DNA of 64,000 nt. Origin: Phialophora verrucosa (taxonomy: Eukaryota; Ascomycota; Eurotiomycetes; Chaetothyriales; Herpotrichiellaceae). The position numbers and the translations under genes are program-made. The DNA is taken from positions 372,001-436,000 of the forward strand of contig MSED01000014.1 in assembly GCA_002099365.1 (NCBI GenBank). The letters are read 5' to 3'. The notes beneath the pieces were generated by a model that worked only from the letters and a program-made list of their open reading frames with translations, did not search any database and was not told the DNA's origin. This document shows positions 46,371-56,121 of this stretch, in pieces. Within the stretch, counting starts at the first letter, position 1. Each line of letters begins with the position of its first letter.

Positions 46371-47966
46371 TATCGCTGTGAGTGACGACGCGATGTGTTC
46401 AAGATACACAGTTATCGGTTCTGGTTACAGATGCCGACACACTTTTGATCCCTTTGTGGTTTGTATTCGATGTAGTTCAGGTGGCTCTCGAGGTGAGGGC
46501 AAACATCGATCAGACTTGGATAGAGCCGCTCCGGAGCACGAGGGCAAGTCTGCCTCAGGTCTTCAGACCACTTTGTCCTTTGGAGGAACTTTTGTCTGGA
46601 AGGTGTCTGGCCGGACCGACATCGTCTTGTCCACCGACATATACACTCGTCATCGTCGCCGAGGACCTTACTTCATCGGTGTAGTTATGCGGTTACTATG
46701 CCTAAATTAGTGGTGCACTGGTGGGATCCCTTCGTGGAGGACGCGCTATTGGTGTGGCAGCAGAGCAGAGGAATGAAGGTCCACAACTAAGCGTTGGCGA
46801 AAGAGACGAAAACCTTGACCGCCTATCTCGCCCGGGAGTATGTTTGCTACCGCAAGCCTGGAAAGAGGTACACCAGCCTCCCCTCCAAGACGGAAGACGA
46901 AGGCGCAGAACGTAAACATAGTCAGTAAGCAGCCACGAGAACGCCCTGGTCCCCAGATCTGGACCGGGCCTAGCCCGTCTTCGATCCAACCTGGTAACCC
47001 CACTTCATGGCGTGCATCCTCCTGGATTGTACCGGTATGTCGGCTAGAGTTAGTGACGGGCTCGTGCTCGTCTGGTCGTTGTCTAACCGCGATAGGTAAC
47101 CTTGTCTAGGCCGTGGCACGAAACGTGGTCCCGCAAGGCCAGATACTGCCGTCAAGGGCATAGATCGCGCATGCAGCAAGAAGTCGGATGGCGCACTATG
47201 CTGGACTGGTACAAGCTTCGGGTCTCCACCACACAAGGTCGAATATGGAAGGAATCATCATAACACTTCCCGTGAATTTGGCTCTCAGTTCAACGCAAGT
47301 CTGTCGATTGCGCATATGGGCGGAAGGCGATAGAGATCGAAGGAATGGAGTACTGCCTCCTATCTCACCTCTCTTGTACGCAGAGTCCTTTGTGGCGGTC
47401 TCGCTGAAGGATGAACTCGTCGGGCAACAATCCAGCCAAGAGAATGCCTCGAAGGATGCAGACAATTCCCGGCGTTCAGCTCGTCCACCGAGGTGGCATG
47501 ACCGCTCGCCCAGGTTGGGGTTCCCTCCGAAGCTGGCGATACTTGCGCGTTAACCGGTCGGTGGAAGCCTCTGGGTAACGCCGACGCCGGGCAAAGGCAT
47601 GAGGCGGCAGACAGTCTAGTCGCGCCCAGACGTGTAAATGACCGAGCTGCTGACACATTGGATCTGGCGCCGAACTTGGGTCAAAGGTCTCGCGTGGGAG
47701 TCCCGGGTGTCGTCTGAGAATGGGTCCGGTGGCAGGTGACTCCGCCCTCGTGCTGCTTCCTGACACACAGTCGACGTTCGGAGGAAGCAATGCCTAGAGA
47801 CACCGAAGTCGGTGAAGCCCATGGCTGGTGGTTGAGGATCCAAAGTCCTATAAAAGTCAGCGCACCTCGAACGAGATCACAAAACTTCACATCACAACAC
47901 CAAGCAGCAATAAGTCGACGACTTCCAAACAAGACCCAGGCCAACTCATTTGAATAACTCATCAAC
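46371..47966. promoter_or_regulatory. Divergent intergenic region, UstYa-like gene / precursor gene
   Basis: 1.6 kb between divergently transcribed oxidase and precursor genes, so it holds both promoters. Near the precursor is a TATA box (47849-47855) and a C/A-rich leader. No further gene is seen; I looked for a transporter or peptidase and found none. Confidence 0.5.
47849..47855 (+). promoter_or_regulatory. TATA box of the precursor gene
   Basis: TATAAAA lies 112 nt before the ATG at 47967, followed by an A/C-rich leader (CATCACAACACC-type sequence) typical of strongly expressed fungal secreted-protein genes. Confidence 0.65.
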
Positions 47967-48284
47967 ATGAAGTTCACTGCCTTCTTCTCGGCTTTGTGCC
48001 TGACCAGCGCCGTTCTTGCCCTCCCAACAGCATCTGACCTCAACGTCCGCGAACCCGACACCGTCAGCACCGACACCGTGACCTTCGTCCCCTGCGCTCG
48101 CGCATCTTGCGGCGGGGGGTACATCAAGCGTGACGACGGTTCTTCAGCTCCTCTGCCCTTGTACATTAAACGCGACGGAGCTTCTGAGACCCTTTACATC
48201 CGGGACCCCCAGGACGTCGGCACTGACACCGTGACCTTCGTCCCCTGCACGCGCGCATTCTGCGGCGGCGGCTACATCAAGTAA
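47967..48284 (+). CDS. Secreted repeat precursor peptide, candidate RiPP precursor
   Basis: Intronless, 105 aa. The signal peptide is clear (MKFTAFFSALCLTSAVLALP, cleavage around residue 19-22). The rest has two 20-residue repeats at 35-54 and 86-105, identical at 18 positions; each starts TDTVTFVPC, carries a CX4C pair, and ends CGGGYIK. The second repeat ends at the stop codon. Dibasic Lys-Arg sites occur at 54-55 and 68-69, suiting Kex2 cleavage. Tyr-Ile followed by Lys or Arg recurs four times (residues 52, 66, 77, 103). Signal peptide, repeated cores, Kex2 sites and a neighbouring UstYa-like oxidase are the hallmarks of ustiloxin/asperipin-type RiPP precursors, in which a core Tyr is oxidatively cross-linked. 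Alternatives are an alpha-factor-like pheromone precursor or a small cysteine-containing effector. No known core sequence is recognised. Confidence 0.85.
   Translation: MKFTAFFSALCLTSAVLALPTASDLNVREPDTVSTDTVTFVPCARASCGGGYIKRDDGSSAPLPLYIKRDGASETLYIRDPQDVGTDTVTFVPCTRAFCGGGYIK
48069..48128 (+). repeat. Precursor repeat unit 1 (60 nt)
   Basis: First copy of the 20-codon repeat. It matches unit 2 at 53 of 60 nucleotides; five of the seven differing sites lie in three codons (the two substituted residues and one glycine next to them) or at third positions. Confidence 0.9.
48222..48281 (+). repeat. Precursor repeat unit 2 (60 nt)
   Basis: Second copy, directly followed by the TAA stop. Ala/Thr and Ser/Phe are the only amino-acid differences from unit 1. 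Confidence 0.9.
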
Positions 48285-48678
48285 TTGCGAGACCGTATGC
48301 GTTAGGGACGTGGCCGAGGTGAGATGGTCTCCTATCCTGCGATCGGGTGGCCCGACTAACATACTTCCTAGCTCGTTCTGGGCGTCCGTGAAGCCTAGTT
48401 GGGTAGACTGGTTGTTTCGGTGGGCGCGGGAGGCTGCTGAACTGGTTCGGTCGAGACATGTGTAACCAAGGATGTGGTCATTGGGCAACAGACCATAAAG
48501 AACTGAGGTATTAGGGGCATTGAGATGGAAGAGAGCTGAGATATTGAAAAGTAAAGTAACGGGGTATTTGCAGCACCTTTTGCAAGGTGTCAATCCTTCT
48601 CCAAATTGCTTCGTCTTTTCATGTCATCGTATCTGAAAGAGCGGGAGACGATAATGTAGGAGCGAAAGGACACTTATC
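48285..48678. other. Convergent 3' intergenic region
   Basis: 394 nt between the precursor gene and the end of RRP12; presumably both 3' UTRs. Marks the boundary from the accessory-like region back to core genes. Confidence 0.6.
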
Positions 48679-51600
48679 TCATCTTCGTCCTCCCCTCCTG
48701 CCCGCAAACTGCACCTTTCCGCCGCGGTGCTTCCCAACGCCACTTCCACCTCGAAACTTCTGTCTCCGCGGTCCATCCCTCCGCTTTTCAATGCCCAAGC
48801 CTCGCCGCTGCTGCTTGGGGTCGGTGTTACCGCCCGGTGACCGGGGGCTCGCAGTCCCTTGCATGATTTGTCTAGCAACCTGTCTGGCTTCTTCGACGTC
48901 CAGCTCCATCTCATCGTTCTCGCGCTGACGCCCTTCTTGCTTCGCTTTCTTCTGCATGCCAGACTTGACTTTCAAGCGGCCCTTCTGCCCTCGTCGAACG
49001 GCGTCCGCACCAGACACGGCATCAAGATAGGCGTTGACAGAATTGTCCTGTTGACCGTCCCCAGAAATGGCCGTATCACCTCCAGCCCCACCGTCTTGCT
49101 CACCGCCAAATACAAGTTTGCCGTCTTCGTTGAATTGAGCTTTAGTCCTCCTCGGGTTGACATCCGAATCTCGCAGTCGTCCAAGCTTCTTAGTCGATAT
49201 ACTTGCCATGCTTCTGGGGTCGAGAAGGTCGAGGGGCTCGTCTTCTTCGTCTTCCTGACGAATGTACTGGTCGTTTCTCCTCTTTCCACGCTCGGTAGGC
49301 TTCTTGATTGACACTCCTGACATGGCCTCATCATCGTCGTCTTCATCGTCACTACCTTCAATCTCCGACTCGTCATCCTCGGAGCCGTAGACTGCCTCGT
49401 CGAATTCGTTGTCGTATCTCTTGGTAGTAGTTTCCTCGTCCTCATCGACATCCTCATCACCATCACCCTTCTTTTTCTTCCTCGCCCGTTCCCTTCGCTT
49501 GCGGATGTTCACTACCATCTTCCTGTCCTCACCGCCGACCCAGCTTTCCACCTGGGCGGCATCGAACCTGCGTAGGCATCGATCTACAATGCCCTTGACC
49601 TTCACCCTCAGCCGGCCCTTATTCTCCTTGCTCCACACCATCAACCCCGGCATGATGTTTGGCATCCTCGGTCCCAGCATCTGCGCAGGCAGAACAACAA
49701 CCATGACTTTTACAAAACCAAGCACTGCACGGACGATCTCGCGGTTGTTGGACTGCAGAAACATGGCCACCGTGTCGACGAGATCCTCTTTCGTCTTGTC
49801 AGACAGTTGGGAGTGGTACTCGAAGAATAGCCTGCTTAAAGCGATGATACTTGCAGCGACCATGTGCGGCGCCACGCCCGCCAAACCAGCGCTGACCATG
49901 GTGAAGACTTCTTCGAGGGTGGCAGGTGCGTCTGGAGAGTCGGCTGGCATATGCGGTACCAGACGATTGCGGATTCTCGTGTCTGGTGGATTTGAAGGAT
50001 CGGAGATCTTGTTCGTCACGGCAATAAGAAGGTCGAAACCAGCTGTTCGAGCTTTCTCGTTGCTGTCTTTACAGCCCAGCACCACTTCGCTGAGGATGCT
50101 GGGTATGAAGTGGAGATCTGTAGGGGGAAGATATGAGACAACAGTCTCAATTGCAAGCATTCGATCTCGTCGAGCAGGAACCGGTGTCATTTCTGACGTA
50201 CGCAGCATCAACTCTTGCAGTTCCTTGTTTCGGCTCTTGAGAGCTTCTGTTCCGGTGGGAGAGGTCGATAATCTGGGTATAAGCTTGTATGCCTTCTTGA
50301 TGAGTTGTGGGTCAGATTTGAGGATGGCCGGGTTGGTGAGGATGCCGGCGGCAATGGCAAAGAGGGAGGCGAAGGTCGATCTGGGTAAGTGGACGGAGAG
50401 GGCAATGACGAGGTCGAGTAGAGTGTGAGACGTGGGCGGGAGTTTGCTGGCGGCGGTCTGGTTTTGTTCCTTCTTTGGAGGCGGCTGGTCCGCCTTGGGC
50501 AGGGCGTCCTGAAGCATCTTAGAGACCCTCTTAAACGTGTCCACCAGGTCTTTCTCCGGCGTGATGCTGAGTTGACTATTGATACATTGCAAAATGTACG
50601 CCCGTGATTGCGGGAGCGTTTGGCTATAGACGTTAAAGAGTACAGCAAGCAAGTTGCTTGCGAATTGAGCCAGGTGCTGAATATTCTTCTCCGCGTCCGA
50701 ACGTGACAATCGGCGTTCAAGCTGCAGCACTTCGTCTGAGAGATCTGATGCCAGAAGCGCCTGATTGGATTCGACAAGGTTTTGCAGACCTCGGCAGAGG
50801 TCGACGCGCAGATCAGTTTGCTTGTAAAGCAGATTCGAGATCATCTCTGCAAAAGGCTGGTCAAAGGCCGTTTGCAGGTCGAGTGGTAGATCGCAGTAGC
50901 CCGGCAGGGTAGCCCAGACCTGCTGTACAACGGTCTCGAAGACCTTGATATGCACGGTTTTCTCCACGTTACCGTGGTTGATGACGCGTTGGTACATCGC
51001 TTCGCTGAGAGGGACTAGATCCGATCTGAAGTGACCTAGGTTCGTGTTTGATACGTAGTCTCTTAGCAGAGGTAGCAGCCATGCTCTGCCCGGTTGACCT
51101 GGTTGTGGCTTGATGAGGTTGTGGGGGAGCACACTTAGCACTGCGCCGGGTCCAAGGTTGCGGATGGCACGACCGAGGACTTCGTCGGCTTCCTTCTTGC
51201 CTTGGAAGCCTTCATTGCTCCGGAGGTCGCCGACGGCCACGACCAGGGGCAGGAGGAAAGGGTCGCCTCTCCATCGTAGAGCGTCGAAAAGAGCTGACAG
51301 GGTATTGAAAACTTCCATCCAAGCCGACTGGTATTTGACGGACAACAGATCAAGGGCCTTCTTCGAGATCTGCTCCAGCAGCTTCTCGTCGTACACAGAT
51401 GGATCAGAGATGACGCTGTCTGGTATGCAGTTGGCGAAAAAAGAAATCAGGCATTCTGAGGCCGAGACCCTGATATTGTGAGACGGACTGGTCAAGTACG
51501 CCGCGACGAGGTCGAACAGCTCTGGCAGTTTCGCAAAAGTTTCGTCCGGCTCGACCACAGCGGATGTACCGTAGCCTCTCGACAGAATCGCGATCCAAGG

Positions 51601-52554
51601 CGGCAGCAGCTGTGAGTCGTTGTGGGGAGGTTTCAGGTCGACTATCGCCTCGAGCAGACGTGGTAACTTTGAAGACGAGACTTCATCCTGCATGCCCTCG
51701 AATATGACCTCAAACACTTCGAAGGCGCTCATGACCAAGTAGTCATTCCTCGACCTGGATATCGACAGCAGCAATTCGCATAGCGATTCGATCTTCTTGC
51801 TCGGCCACCCACCTGAAGCGACAGCGATAGCCTTGGTCAGTTGGAGGGCATGTATCACTGCCGGTTCATGGCTGTCGTCCGGTCTGCCTCTTTGCCGCCG
51901 TGCCTGGTGCGCCAAATCCACCGCATTTTTCAGGTTGTTCTGTGCAGCCACCGCGCAAAGCTCGGCGGCCGGGTGATCAATAGCCGGTCCCGGTGGGGGA
52001 TTCTTCAAAACTTTCATCAATGCCTCTTGCGCTCGTTTTCTTATCTTGGGTCTTGAGTCAATGGCCAGTGTGAGCAGCACCGGGATAGCCTGCCTGGGGC
52101 TCGTCTGTGTCTGTGGGAGATTCCATGCTGCCGAGTCCTGGGCGACCAAGAGAGACTCGAGGCAACCGATTGCCGCCCGGAGAAGAGGGGCATTCGTGCT
52201 AGAAGTGTTCAGAAAGGGCGCTAGCAGAGAGGCGATGGTATTGAACTGCGACCGGAGGAGGCTTGCCGGTACATGAGAGGTGACTAGGTCGAGGAGGTAG
52301 ATGGTAGAAGCAACGACGTCACTGTCCGCAGCGTCGGAGGAGGACTGCTTCAAAAGGGCGAGTAGGGCAGCGAAATATGCCGTGGGTGTAAATTTCGTCT
52401 TCTGCTCGGTGAGGGTTTCTTCGATCGACGACAGCACCACCGCCGTCTTCTTTGTGTCAGTATATACCTGGCAGCCAGAGGGGCCACAACGTACATGCTT
52501 TTGGCTTTGCAGATTGGGTGACTTGATCTTTACCAACTTCTCCTCCAGAGACAT
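48679..52554 (-). CDS. RRP12: Ribosome biogenesis/export factor Rrp12
   Basis: HEAT-repeat karyopherin-like protein needed for export of pre-40S and pre-60S particles. The frame is open for 1291 codons but contains a probable 45-nt in-frame intron at 52450-52494 (GTACGT donor, CTGAC branch, AAG acceptor). Removing it joins SPNLQSQKH to KTAVVLSSIEETL, the conserved start, and gives 1276 aa. HEAT-like helices run through the first ~1000 residues with the NUC173 region in the first half. The C-terminus has a long acidic Asp/Glu tract (~1040-1090) and then a basic Gly/Arg tail (GGKVQFAGRRGGRR), as in homologues, suited to pre-rRNA contact. Stop TGA 48681-48679. Confidence 0.93.
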   Translation of the reverse strand: MSLEEKLVKIKSPNLQSQKHVRCGPSGCQVYTDTKKTAVVLSSIEETLTEQKTKFTPTAYFAALLALLKQSSSDAADSDVVASTIYLLDLVTSHVPASLLRSQFNTIASLLAPFLNTSSTNAPLLRAAIGCLESLLVAQDSAAWNLPQTQTSPRQAIPVLLTLAIDSRPKIRKRAQEALMKVLKNPPPGPAIDHPAAELCAVAAQNNLKNAVDLAHQARRQRGRPDDSHEPAVIHALQLTKAIAVASGGWPSKKIESLCELLLSISRSRNDYLVMSAFEVFEVIFEGMQDEVSSSKLPRLLEAIVDLKPPHNDSQLLPPWIAILSRGYGTSAVVEPDETFAKLPELFDLVAAYLTSPSHNIRVSASECLISFFANCIPDSVISDPSVYDEKLLEQISKKALDLLSVKYQSAWMEVFNTLSALFDALRWRGDPFLLPLVVAVGDLRSNEGFQGKKEADEVLGRAIRNLGPGAVLSVLPHNLIKPQPGQPGRAWLLPLLRDYVSNTNLGHFRSDLVPLSEAMYQRVINHGNVEKTVHIKVFETVVQQVWATLPGYCDLPLDLQTAFDQPFAEMISNLLYKQTDLRVDLCRGLQNLVESNQALLASDLSDEVLQLERRLSRSDAEKNIQHLAQFASNLLAVLFNVYSQTLPQSRAYILQCINSQLSITPEKDLVDTFKRVSKMLQDALPKADQPPPKKEQNQTAASKLPPTSHTLLDLVIALSVHLPRSTFASLFAIAAGILTNPAILKSDPQLIKKAYKLIPRLSTSPTGTEALKSRNKELQELMLRTSEMTPVPARRDRMLAIETVVSYLPPTDLHFIPSILSEVVLGCKDSNEKARTAGFDLLIAVTNKISDPSNPPDTRIRNRLVPHMPADSPDAPATLEEVFTMVSAGLAGVAPHMVAASIIALSRLFFEYHSQLSDKTKEDLVDTVAMFLQSNNREIVRAVLGFVKVMVVVLPAQMLGPRMPNIMPGLMVWSKENKGRLRVKVKGIVDRCLRRFDAAQVESWVGGEDRKMVVNIRKRRERARKKKKGDGDEDVDEDEETTTKRYDNEFDEAVYGSEDDESEIEGSDDEDDDDEAMSGVSIKKPTERGKRRNDQYIRQEDEEDEPLDLLDPRSMASISTKKLGRLRDSDVNPRRTKAQFNEDGKLVFGGEQDGGAGGDTAISGDGQQDNSVNAYLDAVSGADAVRRGQKGRLKVKSGMQKKAKQEGRQRENDEMELDVEEARQVARQIMQGTASPRSPGGNTDPKQQRRGLGIEKRRDGPRRQKFRGGSGVGKHRGGKVQFAGRRGGRR

Positions 52555-52923
52555 CGTGGCGGCAACGACACCAACGACGACAACGTTGGTATTGCGGTAT
52601 GTGTGCGCGGTGCATGCATCAAATGATATTTACGCCCGCACTCGAAACTTTTCGAATGCAGGCCGAGGTTTTGCCGTCTGTGTCTATCATATCTTATCGC
52701 TCGAGCGCTTCAAGTCGCCGGTACCGAGTAATTAAATGCGAGGGCACAAGTCACACAAGTCCACTGAAGCCATGTGAGCCGGCTTGCTGATTACATCCAT
52801 TCCCTCTCATCAGAAGTACAGCTGTGATGGACGGACAGGATAGCCACTCCCTGGTCGCTGATGGCTCTAGCCGCCATCGGTATGTATCAGATCGCAAAAC
52901 ATTCCGCCTCACAGCTCATGAAA
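52555..52923. other. Intergenic region upstream of RRP12
   Basis: 369 nt holding the RRP12 promoter and the 3' end of the small gene that follows on the same strand. No specific element recognised. Confidence 0.5.
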
Positions 52924-53299
52924 CTATGAAAACCAATTCTTGATGACCGGCTCCGATTCAATGCCCAACGACACCTTCCGAAAATAAGCCCTCGTCTTCG
53001 GTATTGACTGTTTGAATCCCTGTCAGCTTCACGACGACGAGGCATAACACGGGACTGGCAGAACACGGGACTCGTTGGTTACTCACAACCCCATTTTCCA
53101 CGGCGTACTTGATCAATAAATCGTACTGGCCTAGGATCATCTCGGCGCGCTGCTTGCTCTGTATTCGCTCATAGTCCTCTTTCTTCCTGCGTGATGGCGC
53201 TTGACGTTGCTCAATTGCCGCAGCGGCCTCTGCTTCTGCAGCGGTTGCATAAATCCTTGGCTCCGGGTTGTTGTCCGTTGACGTAGCGCCTGAGCACAT
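52924..53299 (-). CDS. Small hypothetical protein, 98 aa
   Basis: Two exons: 53299-53087 and 53007-52924 (intron 53008-53086, GTGAGT donor, phase 0). The product is charged and helical: an Ala/Glu helix (AAEAEAAAAIEQRQ), a basic stretch (SRRKKEDYERIQSKQRAE), a hydrophobic helix (MILGQYDLLIKYAVENGV), then SIPKTRAYFRKVSLGIESEP. The splice-dependent second half remains well structured, which supports a real gene. No membrane segment or signal peptide. Family not recognised. Confidence 0.6.
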
Positions 53300-54069
53300 G
53301 GTGTGCGAGAATAAAAACTTGAGGCTGATGGCAAGTGCGGCGGTGCGGGGATGACAGAAGCAGAGGTACCAGGTGTGTTATGTTCCTCTCTGGTAGTCAG
53401 GCCCGAGCTGAAAATGGCCATCCTCAAATCACGGTGAATCGAGGGAGAACTAAAGACATGATATTAGAATGCGCCCAAGGTGCAACGGCCTTCCTCCCAC
53501 GACCGAGGAATGCCAGGAAAGGCACGTGCCTGTTTCCACGCATCAAACAAATCCGAGTCAGAATCTAATAAGCAGATTGGAGTGTTCAATTGTGCTTGCA
53601 TTGATAGTACTGTCTCGTCACGTCAATCGTCAATGAGCCATTGAGCAAGACAAAGAATATTCTCACATCCACCTCCTGTGTCGCCAGAACTCCTCAGCCT
53701 GGCTGTTGGTATCACCTCCTCCTCAGTGCAATCAATTCATGCCAGACATTTCCATCCCCACGTCTTGCTTTTTTCCAGTGATAGCTATCACCCTCGCTCT
53801 AAAGTTGTGCTGCTCGCTGAATGGACCGGGAAAAGTCATGATTCCCTACTTCAGTCGTAAAAAAGGAGTTGTAGACAAGATTTTGGAACGCGCAATGATG
53901 GTACTCCGGATACTCCCAGATTTCCAGTCCTCCAAAATCAATCCCTCGTAAAACGCCGCGATGCCAATTTGCCATGCCGCTAAATCTTTCAGGACGAAAC
54001 AGACGTCTGTACAGGCCAGCACAAGCCGGCTATCGAAACTGGACCGCACCGAGACATTATGTATTAAGA
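53300..54069. other. Intergenic region, 770 nt
   Basis: Between the small gene's promoter and the 3' end of KRE6/SKN1. No gene or repeat supported. Confidence 0.5.
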
Positions 54070-56121
54070 TTAACAGCCGTTCACAAGCGAGTTCTTCGGC
54101 CACTCGTAGCCAGTATCAGCCCTGCAAATGTGTGTTAGCCGGAGACGACTTTAGACTATCCAAGGCAAACTTACCAAGTTGTGATATTCGGGTTGTGATA
54201 CACTTCGTAGTGGTTAGCGATGTACTCTGTCGTTTCATACCCTTCAGGGTCGCAGGTCATCTTGCCGTCATCGTCTTGATAAATGCGGATGTAGTCGACT
54301 CGCATGGTAGCTGGCATCAACGGGGCCAACCCGGTCAGATTCAAGGGTGAGAAACCAGGAGACATGCCGAAATTGACAATGACGGACATGGGTTCCTCGG
54401 GGACGACTCTTTGCGCGACATTGCCGTTGGGACCGAGAGCTTGACCTTCCATACGCCAGACCGGTTTCTCGCCGACGTACCAGGTAACATCTCCAGTAGC
54501 ACCAGGGGTATACTCGAAGGCGTATACTTGGTAGGCGTTCCCATCGTACCACGCATTATTCAAGTTGGACAGGCCCGAAACCGCCTGTTGAAAAGGGCCA
54601 CCTTTGTATGTGTTCATGGCGGTAACCGAAAAATCAAACACTTCGACAAAGTCGTAGTTCGGTTGATACCAAATGTCGAAAGGAGCCACCTGGAAGGACT
54701 GCGAGACCATGCCAATCTGATTGCCCTCGCTGTCAAGTGTTCCCACGCTGGCTTCGAGGGCATCGATTTCAGGAACGGACCGGGACTTGCCAGGCGTTGG
54801 GTGATCTTCGCCAGAGCATGTGCACGCGGGCAGTCGCATGCCTGGTAGATAGCTGATACCGTCGGGGGAGCTTTGATTTGCAGTGATACCCGCGTCGCAC
54901 ACATCGGCGTAGGAGTAGGGCCAAAGGCCATCGGTGGTCGCTGCGTAACCCGGTCGTCCCAGGTTGCCCATCGACCAGAAACCGGGCCAGAAGCCGACCG
55001 TGTCACCCCGTCCAGGGAGAGATATACTGGCCTCTAACCTGCCGCCTTTGAAACACATCTGATTCCATGATTGCAGCATGCCCGAGCGATAGTTCAAGCC
55101 GTGATTTTTGAAAGCGTCAAAGCGCAATTCGAGCACACCATCATTCGTGGTGGCTGCATCTGGGTCGTACCATTCCAAGTCTCGTGTCACACCATACCAG
55201 ATGTCCACTGCAGTCCAATACGGGTCGTCTCCCTCATAGAATGTTCGCCCAGGCTTGGAAAACTCGTCTGAGAAGACCAAATTCCACGTGTTTCCGTGGT
55301 AGTCCGTCTTCGTCTTGGCCGACTCGGGTGTGTCGGGGTCAATCAGGCTGGTGCGCATGTTCTTCAGATGGGGTACCTTGCCGCTTCCTATACAAGCGTT
55401 GCTGCCGGCGCAGGGGTCGGGTGATGCGGTTATCTTTTGTACAAATGTCCTAGAAAGATATCAGCATGAGTGCTCGGAAGGTATGGGGATGAACCAACAG
55501 AATCGGGTATCCGACGAATAGGGTCAATATCCCTAGCGTGATGAACGCAAGACCGCCAATGTTCACCAAGCCTCTCTTGTTGAAAATGTCACAGTCGCGG
55601 TCCTTGTCGTTCGGGTCAGGGTTGTGCAGGTAGTCGTCTTTTTCGACGTCTTCGGGGAACAGGAGGAGGCCCGAGGAAGGTAAGATATTGAACTTTTCTG
55701 ATACTGTCTGGGTGTTGACATCGTTGTCGTCGCTGCCAGCCCGTGATCCAGGCCTCGATTGACTAGAGTCTCGAAAGGGGTTCTCGAAGCCTCGGCTATC
55801 CCTGCTTCGATCCGACTCCCAGCTTGACCTTCTGGAGGAGTAACTCGAGCGAGCAGGTGACCTCAAGGGGGAATCTCCATCTCTGAGCCTCCTTGAGCCG
55901 CCGGTTACCGGGGGGAGTAGCCTTTCTGCCGAGTCTTGTACATGTTCTTGAGAGTAGACCGCATTCAACTGGGATCTAGAGGTTGTCGGTCTTGAGGCTG
56001 TGGGGACCAACGTCCGTGATGAACTTGCTGTCTCGCTATTCAGGTCTTCCTGGCCCGAATTGAGGCGGATATGGGGAGGTACCCGGGGAGGCGATGAGCT
56101 GCTGTTGCTATGAGACGACAT
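54070..56121 (-). CDS. KRE6: Beta-1,6-glucan synthesis protein Kre6/Skn1
   Basis: Type II Golgi/ER membrane protein with a GH16-like luminal domain, required for cell-wall beta-1,6-glucan. Three exons: 56121-55499, 55449-54175 and 54121-54070; introns 55450-55498 and 54122-54174; 649 aa. The ~180-residue cytosolic part is Ser/Arg-rich; the membrane helix is GLAFITLGILTLFVGYPIL. The luminal domain opens after a Cys pair (DPCAGSNACIGSG), includes NTWNLVFSDEF and FWPGFWSMGNLGRPGYAATT, and has the GH16-type acid motif EIDALE (ExDxxE). It ends GYEWPKNSLVNGC, the conserved Kre6/Skn1 C-terminus, visible only after splicing the last exon. Kre6 and Skn1 cannot be separated by eye. Confidence 0.95.
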
